A stretch of 64,000 bases of DNA from Anaerolinea sp. GTDB lineage: Bacteria > Chloroflexota > Anaerolineae > Anaerolineales > Anaerolineaceae. The stretch lies in the NCBI GenBank assembly GCA_029975055.1, contig JARKPU010000067.1, positions 1 through 64,000 on the forward strand. The letters run 5' to 3'. Of the stretch, positions 53,843 through 62,600 are shown piece after piece. How positions within the stretch are numbered: the first letter of the stretch is position 1; every line of letters begins with the position of its first letter. Both the position numbers and the translations under genes were made by a program. The notes under the pieces were generated by a model that was not told the origin of the DNA, ran no database searches, and was given only the letters and a program-made list of their open reading frames with translations.

Positions 53843-54802
53843 CTATTCCCTCCAGTTGCTGGCGGCGTCGATCGCCTTCACGTCTTCCTCTTCCAGGTGA
53901 ACCTCCAGGCTGCCGAGCGTGTCTTTGAGCTGCTCCACCGTGTTGGCGCCGATGATCGGCGAGGTGATCGCCGGGCGCTGGAGCATCCATGCCAGCGACA
54001 TCTGCGCCACGCTGGCCTGGTATTTAGCGCCCAGGCTGTCGAGCAGGTCGATCAGGCTGTAATTCTTCTCGGTGAAGTATTTCTTCAAGCCCTCGGCGCG
54101 GGCGCTTTCGGGCACCTGTCCGCGCCGGTACTTGCCGGTGAGGAAGCCCCCCTGCAGCGGGCTGTAGGGAATCACCCCCACGCCCTGATCCAGGCAGACG
54201 GCTTCCAGCTCGCGCTCGAAATCGGCGCGCCGCACCAGGCTGTAGGGCGGTTGGAGGCTGATGAAGCGGTTGAGATTGTACTTGTCGCTGATCCACATCG
54301 CCTTGGTGAGGCGCCAGGCGGGCTCGTTGGAGCAGCCGATATAGCGCACCTTGCCGGCCTTCACCAGGTCGTCCAGGGCGCGCAGGGTTTCTTCTTGCGG
54401 GGTGTCGTAGTGCGGCCAGTGGGTCTGGTAGAGGTCGATATAGTCGGTCTGCAGGCGGCGCAGGCTGTCTTCGACGGCTTTCATCACGTGCCCGCGGCTG
54501 AGTCCGTCGCCGTTGGGGCCGGGCCACAGGCGCCCATTGAACTTGGTCGCCACCACCATCAGGTGGCGGTTGCCGCGCTCCTTCATCCAGCGCCCGATGA
54601 TCTGCTCGGAGACGCCCCCCGGGTTGCCCGGGACCCAGGCCGAATACACATCGGCCGTGTCGATGAAATTGCCGCCCGCCTCGGTGTAAGCGTCCATCAC
54701 CTCAAATGAGGCTTCCTCGGTGGCCGTCCAGCCAAACTGCATCGTGCCGAGGCAGATGCGCGCCACTTTTAATCCAGAATTGCCAAGCCTGCGATATTCC
54801 AT
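53843..54802 (-). CDS. aldo/keto reductase
   Basis: 319 aa from ATG 54802 with GGAGGAC upstream. TIM-barrel AKR landmarks: [10 protein letters not shown] (D48, Y53), [21 protein letters not shown] (His), [10 protein letters not shown] and the NADPH-binding [14 protein letters not shown] near the end. It reduces carbonyls with NADPH; the substrate is unknown. Convergent with the selenoprotein gene, sharing its terminator. Confidence 0.92.
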   Translation of the reverse strand: MEYRRLGNSGLKVARICLGTMQFGWTATEEASFEVMDAYTEAGGNFIDTADVYSAWVPGNPGGVSEQIIGRWMKERGNRHLMVVATKFNGRLWPGPNGDGLSRGHVMKAVEDSLRRLQTDYIDLYQTHWPHYDTPQEETLRALDDLVKAGKVRYIGCSNEPAWRLTKAMWISDKYNLNRFISLQPPYSLVRRADFERELEAVCLDQGVGVIPYSPLQGGFLTGKYRRGQVPESARAEGLKKYFTEKNYSLIDLLDSLGAKYQASVAQMSLAWMLQRPAITSPIIGANTVEQLKDTLGSLEVHLEEEDVKAIDAASNWRE

Positions 54803-54981
54803 AAAGTCCTCCAGGATGATGGGAAATCGATTTTCGCCCCTGGCTGCCGGGCATGGGCATTGAATTCCCCGTGAACGAATGGCGCCGCAGAGAAACCCGC
54901 GCACAGGCCCGGCCAGGCCAGAACTGTATCTATCTTACCGGAAAATGTGAAGAATTGGAAATCTCATCACGCCCGCGGGTG

Positions 54982-54995
54982 TACAATCCAATCCA
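54982..54995 (+). promoter_or_regulatory. -10 box for a leaderless start
   Basis: TACAAT (54982-54987), seven bases, ATG at 54995. Confidence 0.5.
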
Positions 54996-55609
54996 TGCAG
55001 ACACAGCCGGGCGTGTTGCCCTTGCGCCGCGAACAGATCCGGCCTGCCGCCGCCGCGCTGGCGCGCGCCTTCGACCCCGACCCCCTCATGCGCTATTACC
55101 TGCCCGGCGAACCGGACCGTATTCGTTATCTGCCAGGATTGATGACCGTGGCGCTGCGTTACTGCCTGCTCTATGGCGAAGTGCACACCACCCCCGGCCT
55201 GGCCGGGGCGGCCTGCTGGCTGCCGCCCGGCCGGGCCGGTATGACCTTTTGGGGCATGCTGCGCGCCGCGTGGGGGGCCGTCTCGCTGGGCTTTGCCTGG
55301 CTGGCCTTCCGCCGCCTGCTGGAAGTGACGCCGGTGGTAGAGCGCCTGCACGCCGGGTGCGCCCCCATGCCGCACTGGTATTTGATGCTGCTCGGGGTGG
55401 ACCCTCCCTGCCAGGGGCGCGGCATCGGCGGGCAGCTCATCGCCCCGGTGTTGGAGCGCGCCGCGCAGGCCGGCCTGCCCTGCTACCTCGAGACGATGAC
55501 CGCGCGCGATGTGGCTTTCTACTCGAAGCACGGCTTTCATGTGGCCCGCGAGGTGGCCCTGCCCCCCTCGGGGCTGACGGTTTGGGCCATGCTCCGCCCG
55601 CCGTCTTAG
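54995..55609 (+). CDS. GNAT-family N-acetyltransferase
   Basis: 204 aa. The N-terminus REQIRPAAAALARAFDPDPLMRYYLP and central HWYLMLLGVDPPCQGRGIGGQLIAPVLERA contain the acetyl-CoA loop (QGRGIG). CYLETMTARDVAFYSKHGFHVAREV is the second half of the GNAT fold. It transfers an acyl group from acyl-CoA to an unknown amine. The upstream open frame to 54947 would start before the promoter box. Confidence 0.87.
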   Translation: MQTQPGVLPLRREQIRPAAAALARAFDPDPLMRYYLPGEPDRIRYLPGLMTVALRYCLLYGEVHTTPGLAGAACWLPPGRAGMTFWGMLRAAWGAVSLGFAWLAFRRLLEVTPVVERLHAGCAPMPHWYLMLLGVDPPCQGRGIGGQLIAPVLERAAQAGLPCYLETMTARDVAFYSKHGFHVAREVALPPSGLTVWAMLRPPS

Positions 55610-55614
55610 CCCCC

Positions 55615-55684
55615 GATCGTGTGCATTTTTACTGTAAATTGCGGGGCAGGCCCTGCAATTTTACAGAAAACCTGAAACACCGCA
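55615..55684 (-). repeat. 70-bp palindromic element, copy 6
   Basis: Reverse orientation: begins GATCGTGTGC with core GCGGGGCAGGCCCTGC and ACTGTAAATT / AATTTTACAG arms; the right end is decayed. It lies 5 nt past the GNAT stop and 7 nt before the next gene's end, between convergent genes. Confidence 0.65.
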
Positions 55685-55691
55685 CAGCTTC

Positions 55692-57428
55692 CTACCGGCG
55701 CTCGAAGACCATCCCCTCCGGGTCGCGGTACAGCAGCTTCCATTTGGCTTCCCATTCAGGGGTGATCGGGAATTCATCACCGTGCGGAACCACCACGTAG
55801 TACTGCGGCTCTAGCTGCGGCACCATGTACGCCCGCCCAAGCGGGTATTGGCGCTTCGTCGGCGAATTGGTGTAACCCGGTCCGTACAGGTAATAAAAGA
55901 CCCCGCCGTTATCTTCGATCACGCTGTTGCGGATGTTGCGCTGCACGTAATCGTAGGGGCTGTGGTAACCATCCACGCCCACCGGCTCGTGGAACTCATC
56001 GCGCAGGACGATCGCGTTGCCGGGGATGAGGCGCAGGTTGCCGCGGTGATCCGCCAGCGTGTAGAGGCCGGCCAGGAAGAAGAGGCCCGCCATCACAGCC
56101 TGCGCTGCGGGCCGGCCGGCCACCCAGCCCAGCACGCGCCGCTGCGGCTCTTCGAGGAGCGCGCCGATCACCACCGCTTCATAGGCCACCAGCGTGATGC
56201 CCAGCCTCCAGGCCACCCGCGTCGGCTCCTGGGTGGTTTTCTGAAAGCCCGATTCCGGGGTGAAGAGAAAAGCCAGGAAGAGCACCAGAAATGCCAGGCT
56301 GATGCGCCAGGAGGGGATGCCCTTCCAGAGCGTCAGGGCAAGCGCCAACCCAAGCACCGCCAGCAGAAAGATGAAATTGCGCGGCAGGTGGGCATAAAAG
56401 AACGGGTTGGTGAGGTTGTTGGCGATGCTCCAATCGTTCATCACCCACACGCCCTCCGGGAAGATGGTATGGATGACGAGCAGGTTGCGCCCCACCCACA
56501 ACCCGCCCGGCAGCACGGCCAGCGCGGCGAAGAGCAGCTCTCCGGCCGCCGGGCGCCCATCCCCATCGCGCAGGCCCTTCCACCAGCCCCACAGCACCGG
56601 CAGCCAGAGCGGGGCCACCGCGAACATGCCTGCCGGTTTGGTGGCCAGCACCAGCAGCGTGGCATAGGCCAGGCCGGGCAGGTGCGCGCGGCTGGAAGCT
56701 GCATCTCTGCCGATGGGGGCATGCACCAGCGCCGCCAGCACCCCCGCCGCCAGGAAGAGATCGTTCTTGCCGATCATGTACATCTGGTCGAGCAGGATAT
56801 AGAACGGGTTGCCCTGCACGATGAACAGCTCGGAAAGGGCCAGAATGGCAACCCCAAAGAGCAGCACCCCTGAAGGCAGGCGCAGATAGCGGCGCGCCAG
56901 CAGCCAAATGGAGAGGAAAACGCTCAGGGCGATGAGCGCGTGAACCGCCCCGAAAAAGGTCTCTTTGCCTGCCAGCAGCAGCGCAAAGGCCAGCAGCGAC
57001 TCATATCCGAAAGGGAACTCGCCGTAGGGGATCGAAAGGTCCCACACGCTGCCGGTTTTGTAAAGCTCCACTGCCTTGGGGAAGTGATAGGCCCCGGCAT
57101 CCCAATGCAGCGTCTCGCTGACGATCGAATAAGGCCAGGCCGTGACGGGGTAAACCACCAGCAGGAGGAACAGCCCCAGCCCGAGCGCGAAGAGCAGCGC
57201 ATCCAGCCGGCGCGGAAAGGGCATCTCGCCGGGGAAGGCGGCGGCGAACCACCCTCCGTCTCGCCGCAGGTAGAACCACAGCGCCGCGCCGGTGAGCAGC
57301 ACCGTGAGCGAGATGGCCGACCAGGCCCGGTAAATTCCGAGGAGGCCAAGGATTTGTGCGGTGAAGACCTCGGCGAAGAAGAAGCTCAACAGGGCGGCCT
57401 GGAGCAGATAGAGCGAGCGCAGCTTCAT
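55692..57428 (-). CDS. multi-spanning membrane protein, possible GT-C glycosyltransferase
   Basis: 578 aa with about twelve membrane segments from residue 5 to about 460, then a soluble C-terminal domain (460-578). The first big loop WPYSIVSETLHWDAGAYHFPKAVEL contains acidic residues where ArnT/PMT-like GT-C enzymes have catalytic Asp or Glu. The C-terminus (DYVQRNIRNSV...GPGYTNSPTKRQYPLGRAY) is extracytoplasmic in such enzymes. No named family is recognised. A TATAAA box eight bases before the ATG suggests a leaderless transcript. It lies near, but separate from, the galE cluster. Confidence 0.5.
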   Translation of the reverse strand: MKLRSLYLLQAALLSFFFAEVFTAQILGLLGIYRAWSAISLTVLLTGAALWFYLRRDGGWFAAAFPGEMPFPRRLDALLFALGLGLFLLLVVYPVTAWPYSIVSETLHWDAGAYHFPKAVELYKTGSVWDLSIPYGEFPFGYESLLAFALLLAGKETFFGAVHALIALSVFLSIWLLARRYLRLPSGVLLFGVAILALSELFIVQGNPFYILLDQMYMIGKNDLFLAAGVLAALVHAPIGRDAASSRAHLPGLAYATLLVLATKPAGMFAVAPLWLPVLWGWWKGLRDGDGRPAAGELLFAALAVLPGGLWVGRNLLVIHTIFPEGVWVMNDWSIANNLTNPFFYAHLPRNFIFLLAVLGLALALTLWKGIPSWRISLAFLVLFLAFLFTPESGFQKTTQEPTRVAWRLGITLVAYEAVVIGALLEEPQRRVLGWVAGRPAAQAVMAGLFFLAGLYTLADHRGNLRLIPGNAIVLRDEFHEPVGVDGYHSPYDYVQRNIRNSVIEDNGGVFYYLYGPGYTNSPTKRQYPLGRAYMVPQLEPQYYVVVPHGDEFPITPEWEAKWKLLYRDPEGMVFERR

Positions 57429-57481
57429 TGCCGGTGTTTATACCAGGGATGAGGCCGGTACGTCAATGCGCTCGAAGTGCA

Positions 57482-57519
57482 AAAGAAAGGGGCTGCGCCA
57501 AAAGAACCCGGGCAGCCCC
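57482..57519 (-). terminator. terminator of the cysteine-motif protein gene
   Basis: GGGGCTGC / GCAGCCCC stem (57489-57496, 57512-57519), followed on the minus strand by TTTCTTTT. Confidence 0.75.
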
Positions 57520-57541
57520 TCACAGGTCGCGCCCGTGCGGC

Positions 57542-58669
57542 TCAGGCCGCCAGCAGCAGCGCATCGTGCATCTGTTCGTATTCTTTGATCAGCTCGATGG
57601 TGCCGTCGTTGAAATCGGTCATATCGGGGTTGATGTACCAGCAGATGGTGTACTCCTGCCCCTCGTGGGCCAGCACCGACGGCCCCAGGCCCTTCTTCCC
57701 CTCGCACCAGTTGCACCTGTCGCCGTTGCAGTTGTTCTTGCGGCGGAAGAAGTCATCCTGCAGGGCTTTCGACTGCCTCTGGATCAACCCCGCGATGCGG
57801 TTGGCGCTGACGCACTTGAACTGCACCTGCCGCTGCACCACCTTGCGCTCATCGAACTGGATCTGGAACAGCGGCGTGGATTTGATCTTCCGGTTGCCCT
57901 GGTACTGGACCAGCCACGTCTCCACCCCGGCAATGTTGACGATGGCCTTGTAATGCCTGCCCATGAAGTAGCGGTGCAGGCTGGCGGCGCGCACGGCATC
58001 CGGCGGGTTGAAAATGCGGTAGAGGTCTTCGGGGGCCACCTCGTAGCCCTGCCGCAGGGCTTTGAAGTCGCAGCGGCCGAAGTGAAACAAACTCACCCGC
58101 GCATCGGCAAACTGCGTGCAGGCCGAAGCCAGCGCCTGCAGGGCGGGCATCATCGCCGGGAAGCCGCTGCACTCCAGGGCGGCGGTTTGGGGCGTCACGC
58201 TCAGGCTCAACCCAAAACTCGCCAGGCCGGGCAGGAACTTCTTCGCCGTGCGGGTTTTCTTCAGGTACGACTCGCCGATTTCCGGCGGGAAGACCAGGCG
58301 CTGCCCCTCCACGGCGCCCTCTTTGCCGGCAGCCATGAGGAAAGTCAGCCACTCGACGATCGGTTTGCGCGCGGTCTTGAGCTTTTGGTTGACCTCCTGC
58401 TGGTCTTTCGAGCCGCCGTTGCCCTCGCGGTTGACGTACATATCGGCCGCCTCCGACATGCCGAAGGTGGCCGGGGTGCGGTAGAGTGCTTCGTAGAGGG
58501 CAGTGAAGAAGGCGTGCAGGTCGCGCTGAGAAGCTTCCATCTCGGCCTCGCGGGCAGGCTCGAGGCCTTCGGGCAGGATGAAGGTATATTCTGAAAGCGA
58601 ACGGAGATAGGAACAAACGACGCGCTGCGAAATCGAACCAAACGGTGTATGAAACTCAACGGTTTGCAT
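57542..58669 (-). CDS. unrecognised protein with CNGDRCNWC motif
   Basis: 375 aa from ATG 58669, supported by GGAGGG and a good promoter. Soluble, mixed alpha/beta, no signal peptide. The C-terminal third holds C-x4-C-x2-C (CNGDRCNWCEG) next to a Trp/Asp/Asn-rich end (ICWYINPDMTDFNDGTIELIKEYEQMHDAL), which may bind zinc or iron. Earlier conserved-looking blocks are FGSISQRVVCSYLRSLSEYTF and GRHYKAIVNIAGVETWLVQYQG. I do not recognise the family. Promoter strength and a GTTC/GAAC inverted repeat over the -35 suggest regulated expression. Confidence 0.55.
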   Translation of the reverse strand: MQTVEFHTPFGSISQRVVCSYLRSLSEYTFILPEGLEPAREAEMEASQRDLHAFFTALYEALYRTPATFGMSEAADMYVNREGNGGSKDQQEVNQKLKTARKPIVEWLTFLMAAGKEGAVEGQRLVFPPEIGESYLKKTRTAKKFLPGLASFGLSLSVTPQTAALECSGFPAMMPALQALASACTQFADARVSLFHFGRCDFKALRQGYEVAPEDLYRIFNPPDAVRAASLHRYFMGRHYKAIVNIAGVETWLVQYQGNRKIKSTPLFQIQFDERKVVQRQVQFKCVSANRIAGLIQRQSKALQDDFFRRKNNCNGDRCNWCEGKKGLGPSVLAHEGQEYTICWYINPDMTDFNDGTIELIKEYEQMHDALLLAA

Positions 58670-58689
58670 GATCGATCCCTCCCACATCC

Positions 58690-58723
58690 ATTGTAGATCA
58701 AATGTTCTAAAAGTCAAGGAACA
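58690..58723 (-). promoter_or_regulatory. promoter with overlapping GTTC/GAAC inverted repeat
   Basis: Minus strand TTGACT (58717-58712), 16 bases, TACAAT (58695-58690). TGTTC and GAACA flank the -35 box. The sequence TAGAACATTT matches the palindrome region at 44559. Confidence 0.6.
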
Positions 58724-58905
58724 AATTCTGCTGTATAAACAAGTAGAAACACTGTCTATTATAGGTGCCATTCGGATCTCGCCGATGGTGCGGTGGAGGC
58801 CGGTTTTCACCCGTCTCTCAGGCAGGGCCAATCCACATACCGGCCCTATAATCAACAGGGTTTCTTTTTTCTAGTAAGGTAAATCAGCCTGTGGAGGGAA
58901 CTGGA

Positions 58906-59373
58906 ATGAAAGCGTTGGTCGTGTACGATTCGGTATTTGGCAACACCGAAAAGGTGGCTCAGGCCATCGGCGAAGCCCTTGGCGCCGGGGTGATGAAGGT
59001 GGGTTCCGCCCGGCCAGAAGACCTTTCGGGGGTGGGCCTGCTGGTGGTCGGCTCGCCAACGCGGGCCTTCAGCGCCACGCCGGCGACGAAAGCCTTCCTG
59101 GCGGGCATCGCGGGCGGAGCGCTCAAAGGCGCGCGCGTGACGGCCTTCGACACGCGCCTGGACATGAACGACCCCGCCCCGGGCTTTTTGAAATTCCTGG
59201 TCAGGATCTTCGGCTTTGCCGCCAAACCCATCGCCCGCGGGCTGGTGGGCAAAGGCGGCAGTCTGGCGGCCGCGCCGGAGGGCTTCCTGGTGGCCGGAAC
59301 CGAAGGGCCGCTGAAACCCGGCGAGCTGGAGCGCGCCGCCGAGTGGGGCAGGCGGCTGGCCGCGGGAATCTAA
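58906..59373 (+). CDS. flavodoxin-family protein
   Basis: 155 aa from ATG 58906 with GGAGGG eight bases upstream. KALVVYDSVFGNTEKVAQAIGEAL is the FMN-phosphate loop (VFGNT), and VVGSPTRAFSATPATKAFL follows as the second flavin-contact region. It probably carries electrons or works as a small flavin oxidoreductase. Monocistronic, with a hairpin downstream. Confidence 0.87.
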   Translation: MKALVVYDSVFGNTEKVAQAIGEALGAGVMKVGSARPEDLSGVGLLVVGSPTRAFSATPATKAFLAGIAGGALKGARVTAFDTRLDMNDPAPGFLKFLVRIFGFAAKPIARGLVGKGGSLAAAPEGFLVAGTEGPLKPGELERAAEWGRRLAAGI

Positions 59374-59424
59374 GGCTGGGGCGCCCAATCCCTTCGGCTT
59401 CTGCCGGAACATGAGGAGACAAAA

Positions 59425-59454
59425 GGCTGCCGGCTTGATGGATGACCGGCAGCC
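59425..59454 (+). terminator. hairpin after the flavodoxin gene
   Basis: Perfect 9-bp stem GGCTGCCGG / CCGGCAGCC with a 12-nt loop, then GAGCGCTTCTTC; the weak U-run makes this moderate. Confidence 0.6.
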
Positions 59455-59469
59455 GAGCGCTTCTTCATG

Positions 59470-59542
59470 TATAATTCCCAGCCGCGGAACGCGGCACTGC
59501 AACGATTCTCTAAGGCTAATCAACGAACAAAGTTGCTATAAT
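59470..59542 (+). promoter_or_regulatory. tandem -10 boxes upstream of dnaE
   Basis: TATAAT at 59470-59475 and again at 59537-59542. The second gives a leader of about 80 nt containing a TGCGGG/CCCGCA stem. No strong Shine-Dalgarno precedes ATG 59627. Confidence 0.5.
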
Positions 59543-59626
59543 TAAGCCGTCGGGCTGCACTTGCGGGGAATGCGCCCGCATCTTACCCGTGCACGAATTT
59601 GAGAGGTTGAGTCGCTCCTCCAGGCC

Positions 59627-62600
59627 ATGTCTTTCGCCCACCTACACGTTCACACCCAGTATTCGCTGCTCGACGGCTTCTCGGACCCAAAGAAGCTGGT
59701 GGCGCGCGCCAAGGAATTGGGCATGCCGGCCGTCGCCATCACCGACCACGGCACGATGCACGGGGTGATCGAGTTCTTCAACGCCGCCCAGGCCGCCGGA
59801 ATCAAGCCGATCATCGGGCTGGAAGCCTACCTGGCCCAGCGCCGGATGACCGACAAAGACGCCAAACTCGATAAGCAGTCGCACCACCTGCTGCTGCTGG
59901 CCGAGAACCAGACCGGTTACCAGAACCTGCTCAAAATCGCCAGCGCGGCGCAGCTCGAAGGCTTCTACTACTACCCGCGCATCGACCGCGAATTCCTGGC
60001 CGAACACGCCGAGGGGCTTATCTGCTCCACCGGCTGCATGTCTTCCGAGGTGCCCCGCGCCATCCGCGAGAAGGGCCCCGAAGAAGCGCGCAAACTGCTG
60101 GACTGGTACTATGACGTCTTCGGCGCCGAGAATTTCTTCTTCGAGCTGCAGGAGCACGCCATCCCCGAGCTGCACGAGATGAACAAAACCCTCATGCAGC
60201 TTGGCAAGCGCTACAACGCGCGCTACATCGCCACCAACGACACGCACTACATCAACCCTGAGGATGCCCGCCTGCAGGATATCCTCCTGTGCATCCAGAC
60301 GGGCAACCTGCTCTCCGAGCCGAACCGCTTCAAAATGAGCGTGGATACCTTCTACCTGCGCTCGCCCGAAGAGATGGCCCGCCTCTTCGCCCACACGCCC
60401 GAGGCCCTCTCCAACACCCTGCTGGTGGCCGAGCGCTGCAACGTGGATCTGTCTAACAAAGGTTATCACCTGCCGCGCTTCACCGTCCCGGAGGGCTTCA
60501 CCACCGAGACTTACCTGCGCGCGCTGTGCGAAGAGGGCCTGAAGCGCCGCTATGGCCCCCGCGCCGGTGATGCCGAGGTGCGCGAGCGCCTGGAATACGA
60601 GCTGCGCGTGATCCACGAGATGGGCTTCGACGCCTATTTCCTCATCGTTTGGGACCTGTGCCGCGAAGCCTCGCGGCGCGGCATCTGGTACAACGCGCGC
60701 GGCTCGGCCGCCGGTTCGCTGGTGGCCTACACGCTCGATATCACCCTGGTCGAGCCGATCCAGTTTGGGTTGATCTTCGAGCGCTTCCTCAACCCGGGGC
60801 GCATCTCCATGCCCGATATCGACCTGGATTTCCAGGACGACCGCCGCCCTGAGCTGATCAAATACACCGCCGAAAAGTACGGCTCGGACCGCGTGGCGCA
60901 GATCATCACCTTCGGCACGCTCGGCGCGCGCGCCGCCATCCGCGACGTGGGCCGCGTGATGGATATCCCCCTGGCCGAAGTGGACCGCGTGAGCAAGCTG
61001 GTTCCCAACATCCCGGGCAAGCCCGTCAGCATCCAGGATGCCCTTGAGCAGGTGCCCGATTTTAAAAAGGTATATTCCGAAGCCCCCTACCTGAAGGATC
61101 TGATCGACACGGCTGCGCGCATGGAAGGCGTGGTGCGCAACGCGGGCACCCACGCCGCGGGCGTGGTGATCAGCGACGAGCCGGTGGTCAGCTACATCCC
61201 GCTCCACCGCCCCACCGGCGCGGTGGATGAAACCTCGCCGATCAAAGCCGTCACCCAGTTCGAGATGTCGATCATCGAGTCGCTCGGCCTGCTCAAGGTG
61301 GATTTCCTCGGCCTGGCCACGTTGACGATCATGCAGCGCGCCTGCCACCTGATCGAGCAGCGCCACGGGGTGAAGCTGAACCTGAGCAACATCCCCACCG
61401 ACGACCCCGAAACCTACGAATTCCTCAGCGCGGGCCACACGGCGGGCGTCTTCCAGCTGGAAGGTTCGGGGATGACGCGCTTCCTGGTGCAGATGCGCCC
61501 GCGCAACCTCGATAACGTCATCGCCATGGTGGCACTCTACCGCCCCGGTCCGCTGGAGTTCATCCCGCTTTATATCCGGCGCATGCACGGCGAGGAGCAG
61601 ACCGTTTACACCCACCCGCGCCTCGAGCCGATCTTCTGCGATACCTACGGCATCCCCGTTTACCAGGAACAGATCATGCGCGCCGCGGTGGAGCTGGCGG
61701 GTTACACGCTTTCCGAAGCCGACGAGCTGCGCAAGGTCATCGCCAAAAAGCAAAAAGAGAAGCTCGAAAAGCAGCAAAAGAAGTTCGTCAAGGGCGCCGT
61801 GGAGCGCGGCATCGAGCAGGCCGTGGCCGAGAAGATCTTCGCCGATTGGGAAGAGTTCGCGCGTTACGGCTTCAACAAATCACACGCCGCCGATTACGGC
61901 GTGATCGCCGTGCAAACGGCGTACCTCAAGGCGCACTACACCGTCGAATACATGACTGCCCTGCTCTCGGCCTCCAAGAACGACACCGCCAAGGTGGCCT
62001 TCTATGTGGCCGACTGCCGCAGCATGGGCATCGATGTGCTTCCGCCGGATGTCAACGCCAGCGAATGGGATTTCAGCATCGAGGATTGCCGCACCAGCAA
62101 ATGCGCCATCCGCTTTGGCATGGGCGCCGTCAAGAACGTCGGCTGGGATTCGGTTGACCGCATCCTAAAGGCGCGCGCCAAAGACGGGCCTTTCACCTCG
62201 TTGAACGATTTTGCCTCGCGGGTAGACCTGCGCGCGGTCGGGAAGCGCTCGCTGGAGTGCCTTGTCAAAGTGGGCGCCTTCGACCAGTTCGGCGGGCGAA
62301 AAGCGCTGCTTGAGGCGCTCGACCAGATCCTTTCGGTGAGCGCCAGCCACTTCCGCGCGGCGCAGAGCGGGCAGCTCAGCTTCTTTGGCAGCATCGCCGG
62401 CGTGGAGGATGAGATCAAGCTGCCCTTCGCTCCGGGTCTGGATACGCGCGAGCAGCTGGAATGGGAGCGCGAGCTTATCGGCCTGTACGTCTCCGACCAC
62501 CCGCTCACCCCTTATATGAACTTCCTGAAAGAGCGCGTGACGCACTTCTCCGGCAGTCTCCACGAGGCGCCCAACCGCTCGCAGGTCGTCGTGGCGGGCA

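Noticed and set aside
58696..58756. Possible seventh 70-bp palindromic element (ends GATC... and ...GAAACACTGTC)
   Set aside because: The right end matches 11 bases, but the length is 61 bp, the GTAAATTG/CAATTTAC core is missing and no flanking duplication is seen.
59642..61777. 711-codon open frame on the minus strand
   Set aside because: Antisense to dnaE, whose catalytic motifs are clear.
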